Positions 46,584-55,394 of a stretch of 64,000 nucleotides of DNA are shown here, in pieces. The stretch's first letter is position 1. Every line of letters starts with the position of its first letter. Origin of the DNA: Mucilaginibacter sp. L3T2-6 (GTDB lineage: Bacteria; Bacteroidota; Bacteroidia; Sphingobacteriales; Sphingobacteriaceae); the NCBI RefSeq assembly GCF_030519355.1, contig NZ_JAUMKC010000011.1:122900-186899 (forward strand), read 5' to 3'. Position numbers and translations under genes: made by a program. The notes under the pieces were generated by a model, which was not told the DNA's origin, made no database searches, and worked only from the letters and a program-made list of their open reading frames with translations.

Positions 46584-47510
46584 ATGTTAGCTATAAAGAC
46601 CATTTCCCCTAAGTCAATTGTGTTCAGGCGTGCAGTACGTTTGATGGGTTCGCAGTTCGAAATAAGCGTTGTTGGTGAGAGCCATTTGTGGGCCGAAGAT
46701 TGCTTTGCAACTGCGATAGCCGAAATAAGCCGCGTTGAAAAACTTTTAAGTGCTTTTGGCGATGATAGCTGCATAAACCAGATAAACGGCAGCGCAGGTA
46801 TAGCGCCGGTAAAGGTGAACCCCGAAATTTTCAGGCTTATTGACCGTTCACTGCAAATATCAGCGCTTACGCATGGCGCCTTCGATATTACCTATTACGC
46901 AGAAGGAAACGACTATGCTGAAACTTCGGGCGCGGCAGTGAAGACGGTTATCAATACCAATTATGAAAACATTGTTGTTGATGCCAGGGCGCAGACTGTA
47001 TTTTTAAGAGAAGCCGGCATGCGTATCAGCTTTGCGGCTAATGGCAAAGGCTATGCTGCCGACCGTGCAAAATATGTTTTACAGCTGGCAGGTGTAAACA
47101 GCGGTGTAATAAATGCAGGAGGCGATTTGCTTACCTGGGGTTTACAGCCCGGCGATGAGCCATGGACTGTAGCTGCGGCCGACCAATCGCAACAAGACCA
47201 GCCCTTTGCAGATGTGATTATCAGCAATATGGCCGTGGCCACCTCTGTTAACACGGAAAATAATGCTACTGTGATTGACAAAAAGCTGCTTGGTACATTT
47301 GTGCCAAAAAAAGGTTTCCCGGTAAGCAAAATTAAGAGTGTGAGTATTATAAGCACGACTGCCGAAATGGCTGACGCAATGGCCTCCCCGGTGCTGTCTA
47401 TGGGTATCAATGCAGGCTTATACCTGGTAAATCAGTTAAACCAGGTAGCCGCAGTTATAGTGGATGATCACGACCGGGTTTACACTTCAAAAAGTATTAG
47501 TATCAATTAA
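46584..47510 (+). CDS. FAD:protein FMN transferase (ApbE-like)
   Basis: A 308-residue ApbE-family protein: MGSQFEISVVGE at the N-terminus, a SAFGDDSCINQIN-type substrate region, FAANGKGYAADRAKYVL, GVINAGGDLLTWG (flavin/Mg region) and a C-terminal TTAEMADAMASPVLSMG motif. ApbE links FMN covalently to Thr/Ser of membrane proteins such as Na+-NQR and RnfG, outside the cytoplasm. No signal peptide is evident here, which is unusual for the family. No flavoprotein target is adjacent. Confidence 0.87.
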   Translation: MLAIKTISPKSIVFRRAVRLMGSQFEISVVGESHLWAEDCFATAIAEISRVEKLLSAFGDDSCINQINGSAGIAPVKVNPEIFRLIDRSLQISALTHGAFDITYYAEGNDYAETSGAAVKTVINTNYENIVVDARAQTVFLREAGMRISFAANGKGYAADRAKYVLQLAGVNSGVINAGGDLLTWGLQPGDEPWTVAAADQSQQDQPFADVIISNMAVATSVNTENNATVIDKKLLGTFVPKKGFPVSKIKSVSIISTTAEMADAMASPVLSMGINAGLYLVNQLNQVAAVIVDDHDRVYTSKSISIN

Positions 47511-47670
47511 TTTTTATTTTTCCATTTTGTAATGGGCGAATAAAAAGTATTTTTAGGCCGTGCTGGTGTATAAAACACACTTTAGCGCTTTATATAAACC
47601 TCAATTAATATACTTCCTGATAAGTATAAGCTTAATAGCCGACAGTTGATTTAGGACGACCGACTTTTGA

Positions 47671-47684
47671 ACCAACCGGTTGGT
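47671..47684. promoter_or_regulatory. Perfect 14-bp palindrome ACCAACCGGTTGGT
   Basis: A perfect palindrome 50 bp upstream of the Lys-rich secreted protein gene, within a 223-bp gap that otherwise shows nothing clear. Its symmetry and GC-rich centre resemble TetR-family operators. No TetR gene is in the window, so the regulator would be elsewhere. Confidence 0.4.
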
Positions 47685-47733
47685 AATTTTAATTGCGTGC
47701 TATTGAAAGAATTTTAATATTTTCTATCCTGTA

Positions 47734-48063
47734 ATGATAAAGTGGTTTGCGTATATTGTCGTCTTATTATTAATTACGCCTGTTTTATCATCTGCCAAAA
47801 TAAAAAGCACCCATTTCAGTTTTGTTTGTAATAATTTGACGATAAGTTTGTCTGTAGATAAGGTATTGTCTGATACAACAAAAATTAAGAAGCAGGAGCA
47901 GGAAGACAAAAAGAAAATTAAGGAAGTAGCCAAAGCAAAAAAGCAACCCAAGCCCGAAAAAGTAGAGCCTGCAGAACCCCAGGCTAAGACGAAGCCAAAA
48001 CGACAGCGGCGGCCGGAGGGCGTAGAGCGGCCACCGGAAATACCGAGGCACAATGGAAACTGA
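47734..48063 (+). CDS. Small exported Lys/Pro-rich protein
   Basis: A 109-residue protein I do not recognise. The signal peptide is MIKWFAYIVVLLLITPVLSSA; the mature part becomes strongly basic and low-complexity from residue 48 (KIKKQEQEDKKKIKEVAKAK and QAKTKPKRQRRPEGV). It precedes an outer-membrane protein by 31 bp and a two-component system, and may belong to the same transcript. The basic tail could bind acidic surface polymer or nucleic acid, but this is speculation. Confidence 0.6.
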   Translation: MIKWFAYIVVLLLITPVLSSAKIKSTHFSFVCNNLTISLSVDKVLSDTTKIKKQEQEDKKKIKEVAKAKKQPKPEKVEPAEPQAKTKPKRQRRPEGVERPPEIPRHNGN

Positions 48064-48094
48064 CAAATTACCGATATATTGCTGATACATACAC

Positions 48095-48982
48095 ATGAGA
48101 TACTATTTAGTATTGCTACTTTTTACAACCGGGATAGCTGCAAATGCCGCTGTGGCTACGCCCTTGCCGCTTATTGGCGGAGTACGGCAGGCCCACCCCG
48201 ATACAGATACGGTCTTCAGAAAACGGTCGGTATCTGTGGGCATAAACTATGGTAGCGATGTTCAGTTCTTCGGGCGTACGGGGCCGGTAAAGTATCCGTT
48301 TATGAGCACCGATGTGATTTACAATACAAAAACTGGATTCTTTATTTATGGTTCGGCGGTAAAGGTGTTGGGTTATGACCCGCTGGTAGATGAGGTAGAC
48401 CTGGGGGGAGGCTATTTTTACAAATACGGCAAAATGGTTTCGGGTACCATCAGCTATACGCGTTTCCTTTTTACTAAAACCGCAGCTGATGTGATAAAGT
48501 CCGCCTCGTCAAATGATATCAATTTCAAAAACAGCTTCGATTATAAAATCGCCAAGACGAGTGTTACCGCCGATTATCTTTTCGGCAAGTCCAGTGATTT
48601 TTTCCTGACGTTCAGCACCTCCAAATATATCGAACCTAAATGGACGATATTTACCGATGATGACTACCTTTCATTTAACCCCGGCATAAGCGCCATATTC
48701 GGTACGCAGAATTTCGTGGGGAAATACTCGCGCGACCATCCTAATCGTTTCGAACTGGCCGAGATAGGGGCGCTGCCGCCAGAGGGGTCGCCGCTGCGCC
48801 CCTACAACAATGGCCGGTTTAATGCGCTGAATTATAGTGTTAAACTGCCCATAGCATATAACAGGCCCCATTACACCATAGAGGCGGCTTGGAAATACTC
48901 TATACCGGTAAATGTTGAAGGTGAGCTGAAAAACAGGCACGAGGTGTTTTTTAATTTAACGTTTTACTACTTATTTTTCTAG
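48095..48982 (+). CDS. Exported outer-membrane-like beta-barrel protein
   Basis: A 295-residue protein with signal peptide (YYLVLLLFTTGIAANAA), then about ten amphipathic beta-strands (SVGINYGSDVQFFGR ... TGFFIYGSAVKVLGY ... SGTISYTRFLFTK), ending HEVFFNLTFYYLFF, an aromatic outer-membrane end. No named family recognised. It is 4 bp before the OmpR-type regulator gene, so it is probably co-transcribed with the two-component system that follows and may be its target or input. Confidence 0.65.
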   Translation: MRYYLVLLLFTTGIAANAAVATPLPLIGGVRQAHPDTDTVFRKRSVSVGINYGSDVQFFGRTGPVKYPFMSTDVIYNTKTGFFIYGSAVKVLGYDPLVDEVDLGGGYFYKYGKMVSGTISYTRFLFTKTAADVIKSASSNDINFKNSFDYKIAKTSVTADYLFGKSSDFFLTFSTSKYIEPKWTIFTDDDYLSFNPGISAIFGTQNFVGKYSRDHPNRFELAEIGALPPEGSPLRPYNNGRFNALNYSVKLPIAYNRPHYTIEAAWKYSIPVNVEGELKNRHEVFFNLTFYYLFF

Positions 48983-48986
48983 ACGC

Positions 48987-49670
48987 ATGAATGTATTGAT
49001 AATTGAAGACGAAAAGGCCCTGGCGGAAGAACTGGAGATTTTTTTAACCAATTATAACTACATCTGCGAAGTTTGCTATGACGGAACCAGCGGGTCTGAA
49101 AAAATTGCGGTTAATCTGTATGATTTTATTTTGATAGATCTCGGTCTGCCCGATTATGACGGGCTCGACCTGCTTAAGGAAGCCAAGAAAAATAATCCCG
49201 AGGCGATATGCATCATACTGACTGCCCGAGCCGAAGTTTTTGACCGGATTAAGGGCCTCGATCTGGGTGCAGATGACTATCTGCCCAAACCTTTTTCGCT
49301 ACTCGAGCTGCAAAGCCGTATGCAGGCTATTACCCGCAGGCGCTTCGGCCTTAATCAAAACCTGGTTGAATTGGGTGGCTTCGCGATAAATCTTACCGAG
49401 CGCGTAATAACCTATCAGAACGCGGAGGTCAATACAATAACCAAAAAGGAGTTCGACCTGATAGCTTACCTGATTTTACACAAAAACCGTACGCTCACCA
49501 GGTCGCAACTGAGTGAGCATATATGGGGTAGTATAGTTAATGACGACTATGACTCGAACTACATCGACGCACACATTAAAAACATACGAAAGAAATTGAA
49601 TGCCTTTGCTCCCCCCGACTGGCTGGAAACGGTACGCGGTTTGGGGTATAAGATCAGGATGGCCGGATAG
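48987..49670 (+). CDS. OmpR-family response regulator
   Basis: A 227-residue regulator: receiver domain with acidic residues 7-9, phosphoacceptor Asp51 (ILIDLGLPDYDGL), Thr in IILTARA and Lys in YLPKPFS; then an OmpR/PhoB winged helix (VNTITKKEFDLIAYLILHKN ... TRSQLSEHIW ... NYIDAHIKNIRKKL ... VRGLGYKI). Its partner kinase follows after a gap of 81 bp that holds an imperfect heptamer array. Confidence 0.94.
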   Translation: MNVLIIEDEKALAEELEIFLTNYNYICEVCYDGTSGSEKIAVNLYDFILIDLGLPDYDGLDLLKEAKKNNPEAICIILTARAEVFDRIKGLDLGADDYLPKPFSLLELQSRMQAITRRRFGLNQNLVELGGFAINLTERVITYQNAEVNTITKKEFDLIAYLILHKNRTLTRSQLSEHIWGSIVNDDYDSNYIDAHIKNIRKKLNAFAPPDWLETVRGLGYKIRMAG

Positions 49671-49676
49671 GGGCAG

Positions 49677-49745
49677 ACCAGGAATCAAGAGCCGGGACAG
49701 AAAACATTGCTTCTTTTATCTTGATTTTGTCTCTTGACTCTTTTT
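49677..49745. repeat. Paired inverted heptamer arrays (regulator-kinase gap)
   Basis: The left side has ACCAGGA, ATCAAGA, GCCGGGA, CAGAAAA (49677-49704). The right side has TCTTTTA, TCTTGAT, the 6-mer TTTGTC, TCTTGAC, TCTTTTT (from 49712). The right units are the inverse of the left. The array lies between two genes of one two-component system, so it may be transcribed inside the operon. Confidence 0.55.
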
Positions 49746-49751
49746 CAAAAC

Positions 49752-51092
49752 ATGAAGCTTAAAACAAAACTAACGCTGTTCAACACCATATCGAAGCTGG
49801 TTATTGTAACCATCTTTGTACTGTTGTTGCCTGGTCTTTTGAAAAAGGTTAACCGGGTTTACACAGACAGTAAGCTGCGTAAGCAAAAGGAAAAGCTGCT
49901 CGGAATAATACAAACGCAGGGTATCCAAAGCTACATTCAAACCGGTGAAAGCGAAGCCAGCTATTATACGCCGCTAAAAGAGGACTATGTTAGCCTCGAC
50001 GTTGATTCGCTGCCTGGCTTTATCGACACTATAAAAAACGAGCGGCGTATTTTGCAGGGCGACACCATAGAATACCGGATATTAAGCCACAATTTTGAAG
50101 CTGATAAAAAAAAGTATCTGCTGGAGATCGCCATCAGCGTTGATACCATTAACGAGACTACCAAGCCGCTTCAGAATATTGCATTCAGGATATTGGTGGC
50201 GATGATCTTATTAGCTATCCTGGCCGATCAATTATATTCAAACTATGTGCTGAAGCCTTTGGGCCTGATCATCAAAACCAAACTGATTGATCAAAAATTT
50301 CCGAATCTCGGCTCATATGAGGAGGTGAAGACGGGCACTTCCGATTTTCAGCACCTGGATATCAGCATTCACCGTATGATCGAAACCATTGAGAGTACTT
50401 TTCAAAAAGAACGTGAGTTTATCTCCAACGCCTCGCATGAGCTGATGACGCCGATATCTATCCTTCAGTCAAAAATTGAAAATATGTTTGGCCGTGATGA
50501 TATCGTTGACGAGCTGAAGGCCCGCCTGCTGGAGATGCAGCGCATACTGAACCGCTTGAAAAGCATCACGAAAACCCTGCTGCTGATATCGCAGATTGAA
50601 AACGAACAGTTTTTAAAGGAAGATACCGCCGCGCTCTCAGAAATATTAGGAGAGGTTTATGATGAAATATCGATAAGATTCCAGGATAAAAATATTAATT
50701 ATGAAGCTAACGTACCAGCAAACTGGTACCTGGTTAATGTAAATAAATTCCTGTTGTTTAACTTGTTTTTTAACCTGATCAATAATGCCATTAAGTATAA
50801 TAAGCCTGGAGGAAAGATAAAAGTAACGGCCTCACACGAAAACAACACGTTTACGGTAAGCGTTACTGATACAGGGATAGGAATCGCAGCTGAAGATATC
50901 CCATATATTTTTAACAGGTTTAAAAAGATAAGGCAATCATTGCAGCAGGATAGTTTCGGACTTGGCCTGCCGATTGTAAAGTCAATTGCCGGGTTCCATC
51001 ATATTAAAATCGTAGTGACCTCCGAAAAATCAGTGGGCAGTACATTTAAGTTGATTTTACCGGCAGATATGGTTCAAATCAGGGAAATGTAA
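49752..51092 (+). CDS. Sensor histidine kinase, HisKA type
   Basis: A 446-residue kinase. TM1 is near residues 12-32 (LVIVTIFVLLLPGLL), a periplasmic sensor region of about 110 residues follows, and TM2 is near 140-160 (AFRILVAMILLAILADQLY). The HisKA box is SNASHELMTPISILQ (phospho-His about 228), and the ATPase has NLINNAIKYN, DTGIGI and FGLGLPIVKSI. I chose the ATG at 49752. It pairs with the OmpR-type regulator upstream. The signal is unknown. Confidence 0.92.
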   Translation: MKLKTKLTLFNTISKLVIVTIFVLLLPGLLKKVNRVYTDSKLRKQKEKLLGIIQTQGIQSYIQTGESEASYYTPLKEDYVSLDVDSLPGFIDTIKNERRILQGDTIEYRILSHNFEADKKKYLLEIAISVDTINETTKPLQNIAFRILVAMILLAILADQLYSNYVLKPLGLIIKTKLIDQKFPNLGSYEEVKTGTSDFQHLDISIHRMIETIESTFQKEREFISNASHELMTPISILQSKIENMFGRDDIVDELKARLLEMQRILNRLKSITKTLLLISQIENEQFLKEDTAALSEILGEVYDEISIRFQDKNINYEANVPANWYLVNVNKFLLFNLFFNLINNAIKYNKPGGKIKVTASHENNTFTVSVTDTGIGIAAEDIPYIFNRFKKIRQSLQQDSFGLGLPIVKSIAGFHHIKIVVTSEKSVGSTFKLILPADMVQIREM

Positions 51093-51253
51093 GCGTTTTT
51101 GCCTGATTAGGAATTTGATTTTCTTATCGGTATTTTTGAGTTGATGTTTAAACCCTGGCCGGTTTTATTTGTCTAATAGTAAAAGCGATTTATTTTAAAA
51201 CCGCCAAATACTTTAAAAAGATTTTTACTGTTTAATACATTATAAATAAAAAA

Positions 51254-52120
51254 ATGAGAAGGTTATTTAACTATGTGTCCGGTTTGTTTTTAACCGGCAT
51301 GTTTGCCGTACTGATGATTACCCCTGCAGATGCACAGCGCGGCGCTACACATGGCGGGGGCGGAATGCGTGTGGGCGGCGGCGGTAGTTTTGGCGGCGGC
51401 ATGCGCGGCAGTAATTTAGGTATTGCACGACCTGCAACCAACCAGGGCTTTGAAACCCGTGGAAATACTTTTTCGGCCCGTAGCGGCGCTACTGTACGCG
51501 CAAACCAGGCAGCCGTTGGCTACAGGGGGCGTACCGGTAACTACTTTGGCGGCTCGACAGGGTACCATGCCGGAGCATTTTACCGCAATGGCTTTGGCTA
51601 TTACGGCTACCCGCATTTAGGTTTTTATATTGATGTGCTGCCCTACGGGTATTATCCTTTTTATTGGGGTTCGTCTCTGTACTATTATTACGGTGGGGTA
51701 TTCTACTCGCCATATGATAACGGCGGTTACCAGGTAACCGAACCTCCGGTTGGCGCGGGTGTTCCTGACCTGCCGGAAGATGCGCAGCCAATTAAGATTG
51801 ACGGTGTACAGTACTACGAGATGGATGGCGTTTATTACAAAGAAACAACCGACGACCAGGGTAAAAAGATTTACGTAGTGGCAGGCAAAGACGGTGTGCT
51901 GAACACTAATGATTCCGTTACAGACCCGAATGCAGCTGTGGTTGCGCCACAGGTTGGCGACGTGGTAAACCAACTGCCTGATGATTGCCGCAAAGTTACC
52001 CTGAACGGTAAAAAATATTATGTTTCGCCTAACGATATTTACTACGAAAAAGTAACCGGTCCGGACGGTAACACCGCTTACCGCATCACCAGTATCCCGA
52101 GTGATCTTAAAGGTATTTAA
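51254..52120 (+). CDS. Gly-rich exported protein with two DUF6515-like repeats
   Basis: A 288-residue protein. The signal peptide (LTGMFAVLMITPADAQ) is followed by a Gly-rich region (GGGGMRVGGGGSFGGGMRG, about residues 34-52), an aromatic stretch rich in Tyr/Gly (YPHLGFYIDVLPYGYYPFYW), and two related segments: LPEDAQPIKIDGVQYYEMDG (about 173-210) and LPDDCRKVTLNGKKYYVSPN (about 241-280). The repeated part resembles DUF6515. Function unknown; it is probably surface-exposed or periplasmic. Confidence 0.7.
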   Translation: MRRLFNYVSGLFLTGMFAVLMITPADAQRGATHGGGGMRVGGGGSFGGGMRGSNLGIARPATNQGFETRGNTFSARSGATVRANQAAVGYRGRTGNYFGGSTGYHAGAFYRNGFGYYGYPHLGFYIDVLPYGYYPFYWGSSLYYYYGGVFYSPYDNGGYQVTEPPVGAGVPDLPEDAQPIKIDGVQYYEMDGVYYKETTDDQGKKIYVVAGKDGVLNTNDSVTDPNAAVVAPQVGDVVNQLPDDCRKVTLNGKKYYVSPNDIYYEKVTGPDGNTAYRITSIPSDLKGI

Positions 52121-52147
52121 TAGCTGATACAGATAAGTTTTAAGATG

Positions 52148-52173
52148 AGCCCCTGTTAGCAGGGGCTTTTTTG
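52148..52173 (+). terminator. Intrinsic terminator after the DUF6515-like gene
   Basis: AGCCCCTG and CAGGGGCT form an 8-bp stem around TTAG, followed by six T residues, 28 bp after the stop codon. Confidence 0.9.
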
Positions 52174-52205
52174 CTGGTAAAGGTGTAGCAAATATCAGGC
52201 ACAAT

Positions 52206-52347
52206 CAGAACCTGGAGGTTAGAGCCAGGACAAAAATGCAGGATGAAAAATAATTGCTGATCAATCAGGCCGTCTTTGCAATTTATTTGATTTTACAGTT
52301 TTAAGATGCTGTTTTTGTCTTGACGCCTGGCGATTGGTTATTGATGT
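52206..52347. repeat. Weak paired heptamer periodicity before the OmpA-like gene
   Basis: The left side has CAGAACC, TGGAGGT, TAGAGCC, AGGACAA (52206-52233), sharing GA at positions 3-4. The right side has TTGACGC, CTGGCGA, TTGGTTA, TTGATGT (52320-52347), sharing TG at positions 2-3. This is more degenerate than the other loci. It fills most of the 299-bp gap before the OmpA-like gene, in which I see no other clear element except the terminator. Confidence 0.35.
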
Positions 52348-52419
52348 CACCGGGTGTAACAGATTTGATACCCTTTGGCACTGAGTTTGCTAACAGCCGG
52401 ATATACATTCAAGATACTT

Positions 52420-53103
52420 ATGAAAACTTTTAAATTGAAAGCAGCTACGTTCAGTATAGCTTTAGCCATGACCGGCGTGTTAGCCACCAGTTGTAATTCA
52501 TTCACTAAAACCCAAAAAGGCGCCGCAATAGGTGTTGCCGGTGGCGGGGCATTGGGTGCTTTAGTTGGTAAGGCTGCCGGTAATACAGCTTTGGGAGCTA
52601 TTATAGGCGGTGCTGTAGGCGGTACCGCCGGTGCTCTGATCGGTCACAAAATGGATAAACAGGCTGCTGAAATAAAACAAACCGTTCCTGGCGCTACTGT
52701 TACCCGTGCCGGCGAAGGTATTATCGTAAACTTCAGCTCGGGTATATTGTTTGACACTGACAAAGCCGACGTAAAGGCAGCCGCGAAGGACAACCTGGCA
52801 AAGTTTGCTCAATCATTGCAGAATAACCCTGAAACAAATATCCTGATCGTAGGTCACACAGATAATACCGGTTCCGACGCGCATAACATGGATTTGTCTA
52901 TCAGGCGTGCGGAGGCAGTTAAATCGATAATTGTTGGCGATAATATCGCTGCCTCAAGAATGACCGTTCAGGGTAAAGGTGAAACCGAACCTATTGGAGA
53001 CAATAACACCGTTGACGGCCGCGCTCAAAACCGCCGCGTGGAAATTGTAATTGTAGCCAACGACAAGATGAAGACCGAAGCCAAAAGCACTGCCGGTAAC
53101 TAA
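52420..53103 (+). CDS. OmpA-family lipoprotein with glycine zipper
   Basis: A 227-residue lipoprotein: lipobox in GVLATSC (Cys at about residue 25), a glycine-zipper region (GAAIGVAGGGALGALVGKAA, about 35-75), and an OmpA_C peptidoglycan-binding domain (ILFDTDKADVKAAAKDNL ... ILIVGHTDNTGSDAHNMDLS ... AQNRRVEIVI). It tethers the outer membrane to the cell wall. The ATG at 52420 is preferred to an upstream TTG at 52375. Confidence 0.9.
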   Translation: MKTFKLKAATFSIALAMTGVLATSCNSFTKTQKGAAIGVAGGGALGALVGKAAGNTALGAIIGGAVGGTAGALIGHKMDKQAAEIKQTVPGATVTRAGEGIIVNFSSGILFDTDKADVKAAAKDNLAKFAQSLQNNPETNILIVGHTDNTGSDAHNMDLSIRRAEAVKSIIVGDNIAASRMTVQGKGETEPIGDNNTVDGRAQNRRVEIVIVANDKMKTEAKSTAGN

Positions 53104-53191
53104 TTTGTTTATTTTACACTCAGCATAATAAATACGAACCCTGCCCACGTGGCGGGGTTTGTTGTTTTCAGCCGGTAGACTATTGCGACGG

Positions 53192-54541
53192 CTATAGCTT
53201 TGCATAATGCTTCGCGTCATCATCCAAAACCAGCACCCAATCTTTGCCATAGCCGGTAGAAGGCGGCGTAAACTGATGATTCTCTACGCCGGTAAGTAAG
53301 CCTGCGTCGGCGCTTTTTCCATTCCGCGGGTCGTACCAGTAAGCGTGGATTTTGGCAGCTTTTAATTTTGGTAACACAACTGTGAATGGTTTACCAGCGG
53401 CGGTATATATAAAGGCATAACCGTCGCCCCGGGTCGCTTGTATACGTTCAGCGGCGCTCTTATTATTTTCTATAATGATGGATTGGTCAGGTACGCGGTT
53501 TAGCAGCGGGTGCGATTCCATTAATTTTTTTACGTATCCCATTTGTATTGCTCCGGGCAGTTTCAGCGCTTCTGTCCAGGTAAAATGTGGGCCGTTTACA
53601 GGTTCGTGTTTAGGCGAGTTCATCTGCCAGACATCATGACAGCCATAGGTATGCCCGAATGCACCGGAAAACAAGTCGAGATAGGCATATTTCCGCACAT
53701 CGTATGCGCTGGAGGTGCCCAGATCGGTTACGTTAAAGCAAACCGGGTGGTCCTCGTAAATTGGTTCGCCGTCAATTACGGGTTTTGTTGGCTTTGCATT
53801 GTACGCCGCCAGCATCTTGTCATAAACAGCTTCATCGCGGCAGTGCCCGTTTTGAAACATGTTAAAAGCAAACCAGGGCTCATTCCTGAACCATTTCGCC
53901 GAGCCCAGTTGGTTGGGTTGGCAATGGTAGGTGATCAGCGCTTTGTTGCCGGTAACTTTCATGATAGCATTGCCCATGGCGCGCCAAATGGCAATATCAG
54001 GTTCGCCACGGGGCTGGCGGTCGCCGCCAATTATCCATATTACGTTCGTTTTGTTTTTATAACGATTAGCCAGCCAGGCGCCGTAAATAGCGGCCTTTTG
54101 CGGATTAAAAATCTCAGGGCCTTTACCCCATTTATCCTTAAATACTTTATCGGCCCATGTTGGCAAAATGGCAATGTTGATATTATAGGCGGCGGCTTTA
54201 TCGATAATATAATCCACATGCTCAAAATATTTTTCGTTGGGTTTGGTTGGGTCATCGTTGATAAGCGGCTTTTCACCGTAGGCATTCGGGTCGTGCAGGC
54301 CATCCATCTCGGCTAATATCACCGCCTGTATTACTGTAAAGCCTTGTTCGCTGCGGGTTTTTAAATAAGTATCCGCCTCCTCCCGGTTAAGCCGGTGGAA
54401 TAATTCCCAGGCTGTATCGCCGAGCCAGAAAAACGGTTTGCCATCCTTTAAAATATAATGCCGGTTGGCGCTTACGCTGAACTGGGCATACCCTGTTTGC
54501 AGGACAGCCGATAAAAGCAGCAGTACAATATATTTTCGCAT
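53192..54541 (-). CDS. DUF4038/GH140-like glycoside hydrolase
   Basis: A 449-residue exported enzyme: signal peptide (RKYIVLLLLSAVLQTGYAQ) and a TIM-barrel of the DUF4038 type with KPFFWLGDTAWELFHRL, GFTVIQAVIL, NVIWIIGGDRQP and KPVIDGEPIYED (candidate acid/base and nucleophile carboxylates), followed by a C-terminal beta domain. GH140 members release apiose from pectic rhamnogalacturonan II; other DUF4038 members act on other glycans. I chose the ATG at 54541, which gives a normal signal peptide. It is not in a polysaccharide-utilisation locus here. Confidence 0.82.
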   Translation of the reverse strand: MRKYIVLLLLSAVLQTGYAQFSVSANRHYILKDGKPFFWLGDTAWELFHRLNREEADTYLKTRSEQGFTVIQAVILAEMDGLHDPNAYGEKPLINDDPTKPNEKYFEHVDYIIDKAAAYNINIAILPTWADKVFKDKWGKGPEIFNPQKAAIYGAWLANRYKNKTNVIWIIGGDRQPRGEPDIAIWRAMGNAIMKVTGNKALITYHCQPNQLGSAKWFRNEPWFAFNMFQNGHCRDEAVYDKMLAAYNAKPTKPVIDGEPIYEDHPVCFNVTDLGTSSAYDVRKYAYLDLFSGAFGHTYGCHDVWQMNSPKHEPVNGPHFTWTEALKLPGAIQMGYVKKLMESHPLLNRVPDQSIIIENNKSAAERIQATRGDGYAFIYTAAGKPFTVVLPKLKAAKIHAYWYDPRNGKSADAGLLTGVENHQFTPPSTGYGKDWVLVLDDDAKHYAKL

Positions 54542-54696
54542 GTACAGAGGGTTTAGTTGGGGGAATAAACTTACGCTATCCGCGGCAATCATCCAAATAT
54601 GAAAGTTGAATGTGTTTGAACGTACTTGAATGCGTTTGAAATCGTCCCCAACATAAAAATCATCGAATTTTGGACAAGCGGTTAAAGCTAATTCAA

Positions 54697-55365
54697 ATGA
54701 TTAAAACAACTATCGTGTTTATATGCATGCTGATTTTTTGGGGTCAAATCAGCGCACAGGAAATCAAGCTCAGCACGGGAAACGTAAGCGGACCCGATTT
54801 GAAAGCGGTTGCTGTAAATTACTTAGGCAAACCGGCTGTCCGAATCGACTTCATAAAAAAAGGAAAGGTTGATGATATAGCGATTGTAAAAGGTACAAAT
54901 TTTAAAAACGGTACCGTCGAGGCGGAACTTGCCGGCGAAAGGTTAGATAAAAACGATACCGTTTCACGGGTATTTATAGGTGTTGCATTCCGGGTGCATG
55001 GCCTGGATTCCGCAAAAAGGTATGAGTGCTTTTATCTCCGGTTAACAAATGGCCGTGCGCACGACCAGCTCAGGCGCAACCATTCTACTCAATACATTTC
55101 TATGCCAGGCTACGATTTTGCAAGATTCAGGAGAGAAAGCCCGGGGGTGTATGAGTCTCACGCCGATATGGAAGAACGGAAATGGATAAAGGTTAAAGTA
55201 GTAGTGCATGACGACAGAGCGCAATTGTATGTTGGCGGCGCCGATCAGCCATGCCTTGTCGTGAACGATTTAAAACATGGTATCTCTGAAGGTTTTATCG
55301 CTTTAAAAGCCGATGATGATGCCACCAATTACTTCAGAAATCTAAAGATCACAAAAGAAGAATAG
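54697..55365 (+). CDS. Exported concanavalin-like/DUF1080-type protein
   Basis: A 222-residue protein with signal peptide (IKTTIVFICMLIFWGQISAQ) and a jelly-roll-like domain: GTVEAELAGER, VFIGVAFRVHG, YECFYLRLTNGR, WIKVKVVVHDDRAQLYVGG, ISEGFIALKADDDATNYFRN. The pattern resembles DUF1080/LamG-type sugar-binding or hydrolase domains. Catalytic residues cannot be assigned. It lies 29 bp before the DUF2911 gene on the same strand. Confidence 0.65.
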   Translation: MIKTTIVFICMLIFWGQISAQEIKLSTGNVSGPDLKAVAVNYLGKPAVRIDFIKKGKVDDIAIVKGTNFKNGTVEAELAGERLDKNDTVSRVFIGVAFRVHGLDSAKRYECFYLRLTNGRAHDQLRRNHSTQYISMPGYDFARFRRESPGVYESHADMEERKWIKVKVVVHDDRAQLYVGGADQPCLVVNDLKHGISEGFIALKADDDATNYFRNLKITKEE

Positions 55366-55394
55366 TAAACCATAAAACAAAAACACGAAATCAC

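Noticed and set aside
53543..54316. Plus-strand frame of 257 codons inside the GH140-like gene
   Set aside because: It is antisense to a well-supported enzyme with signal peptide and catalytic motifs; the frame shows no domain or signal of its own.
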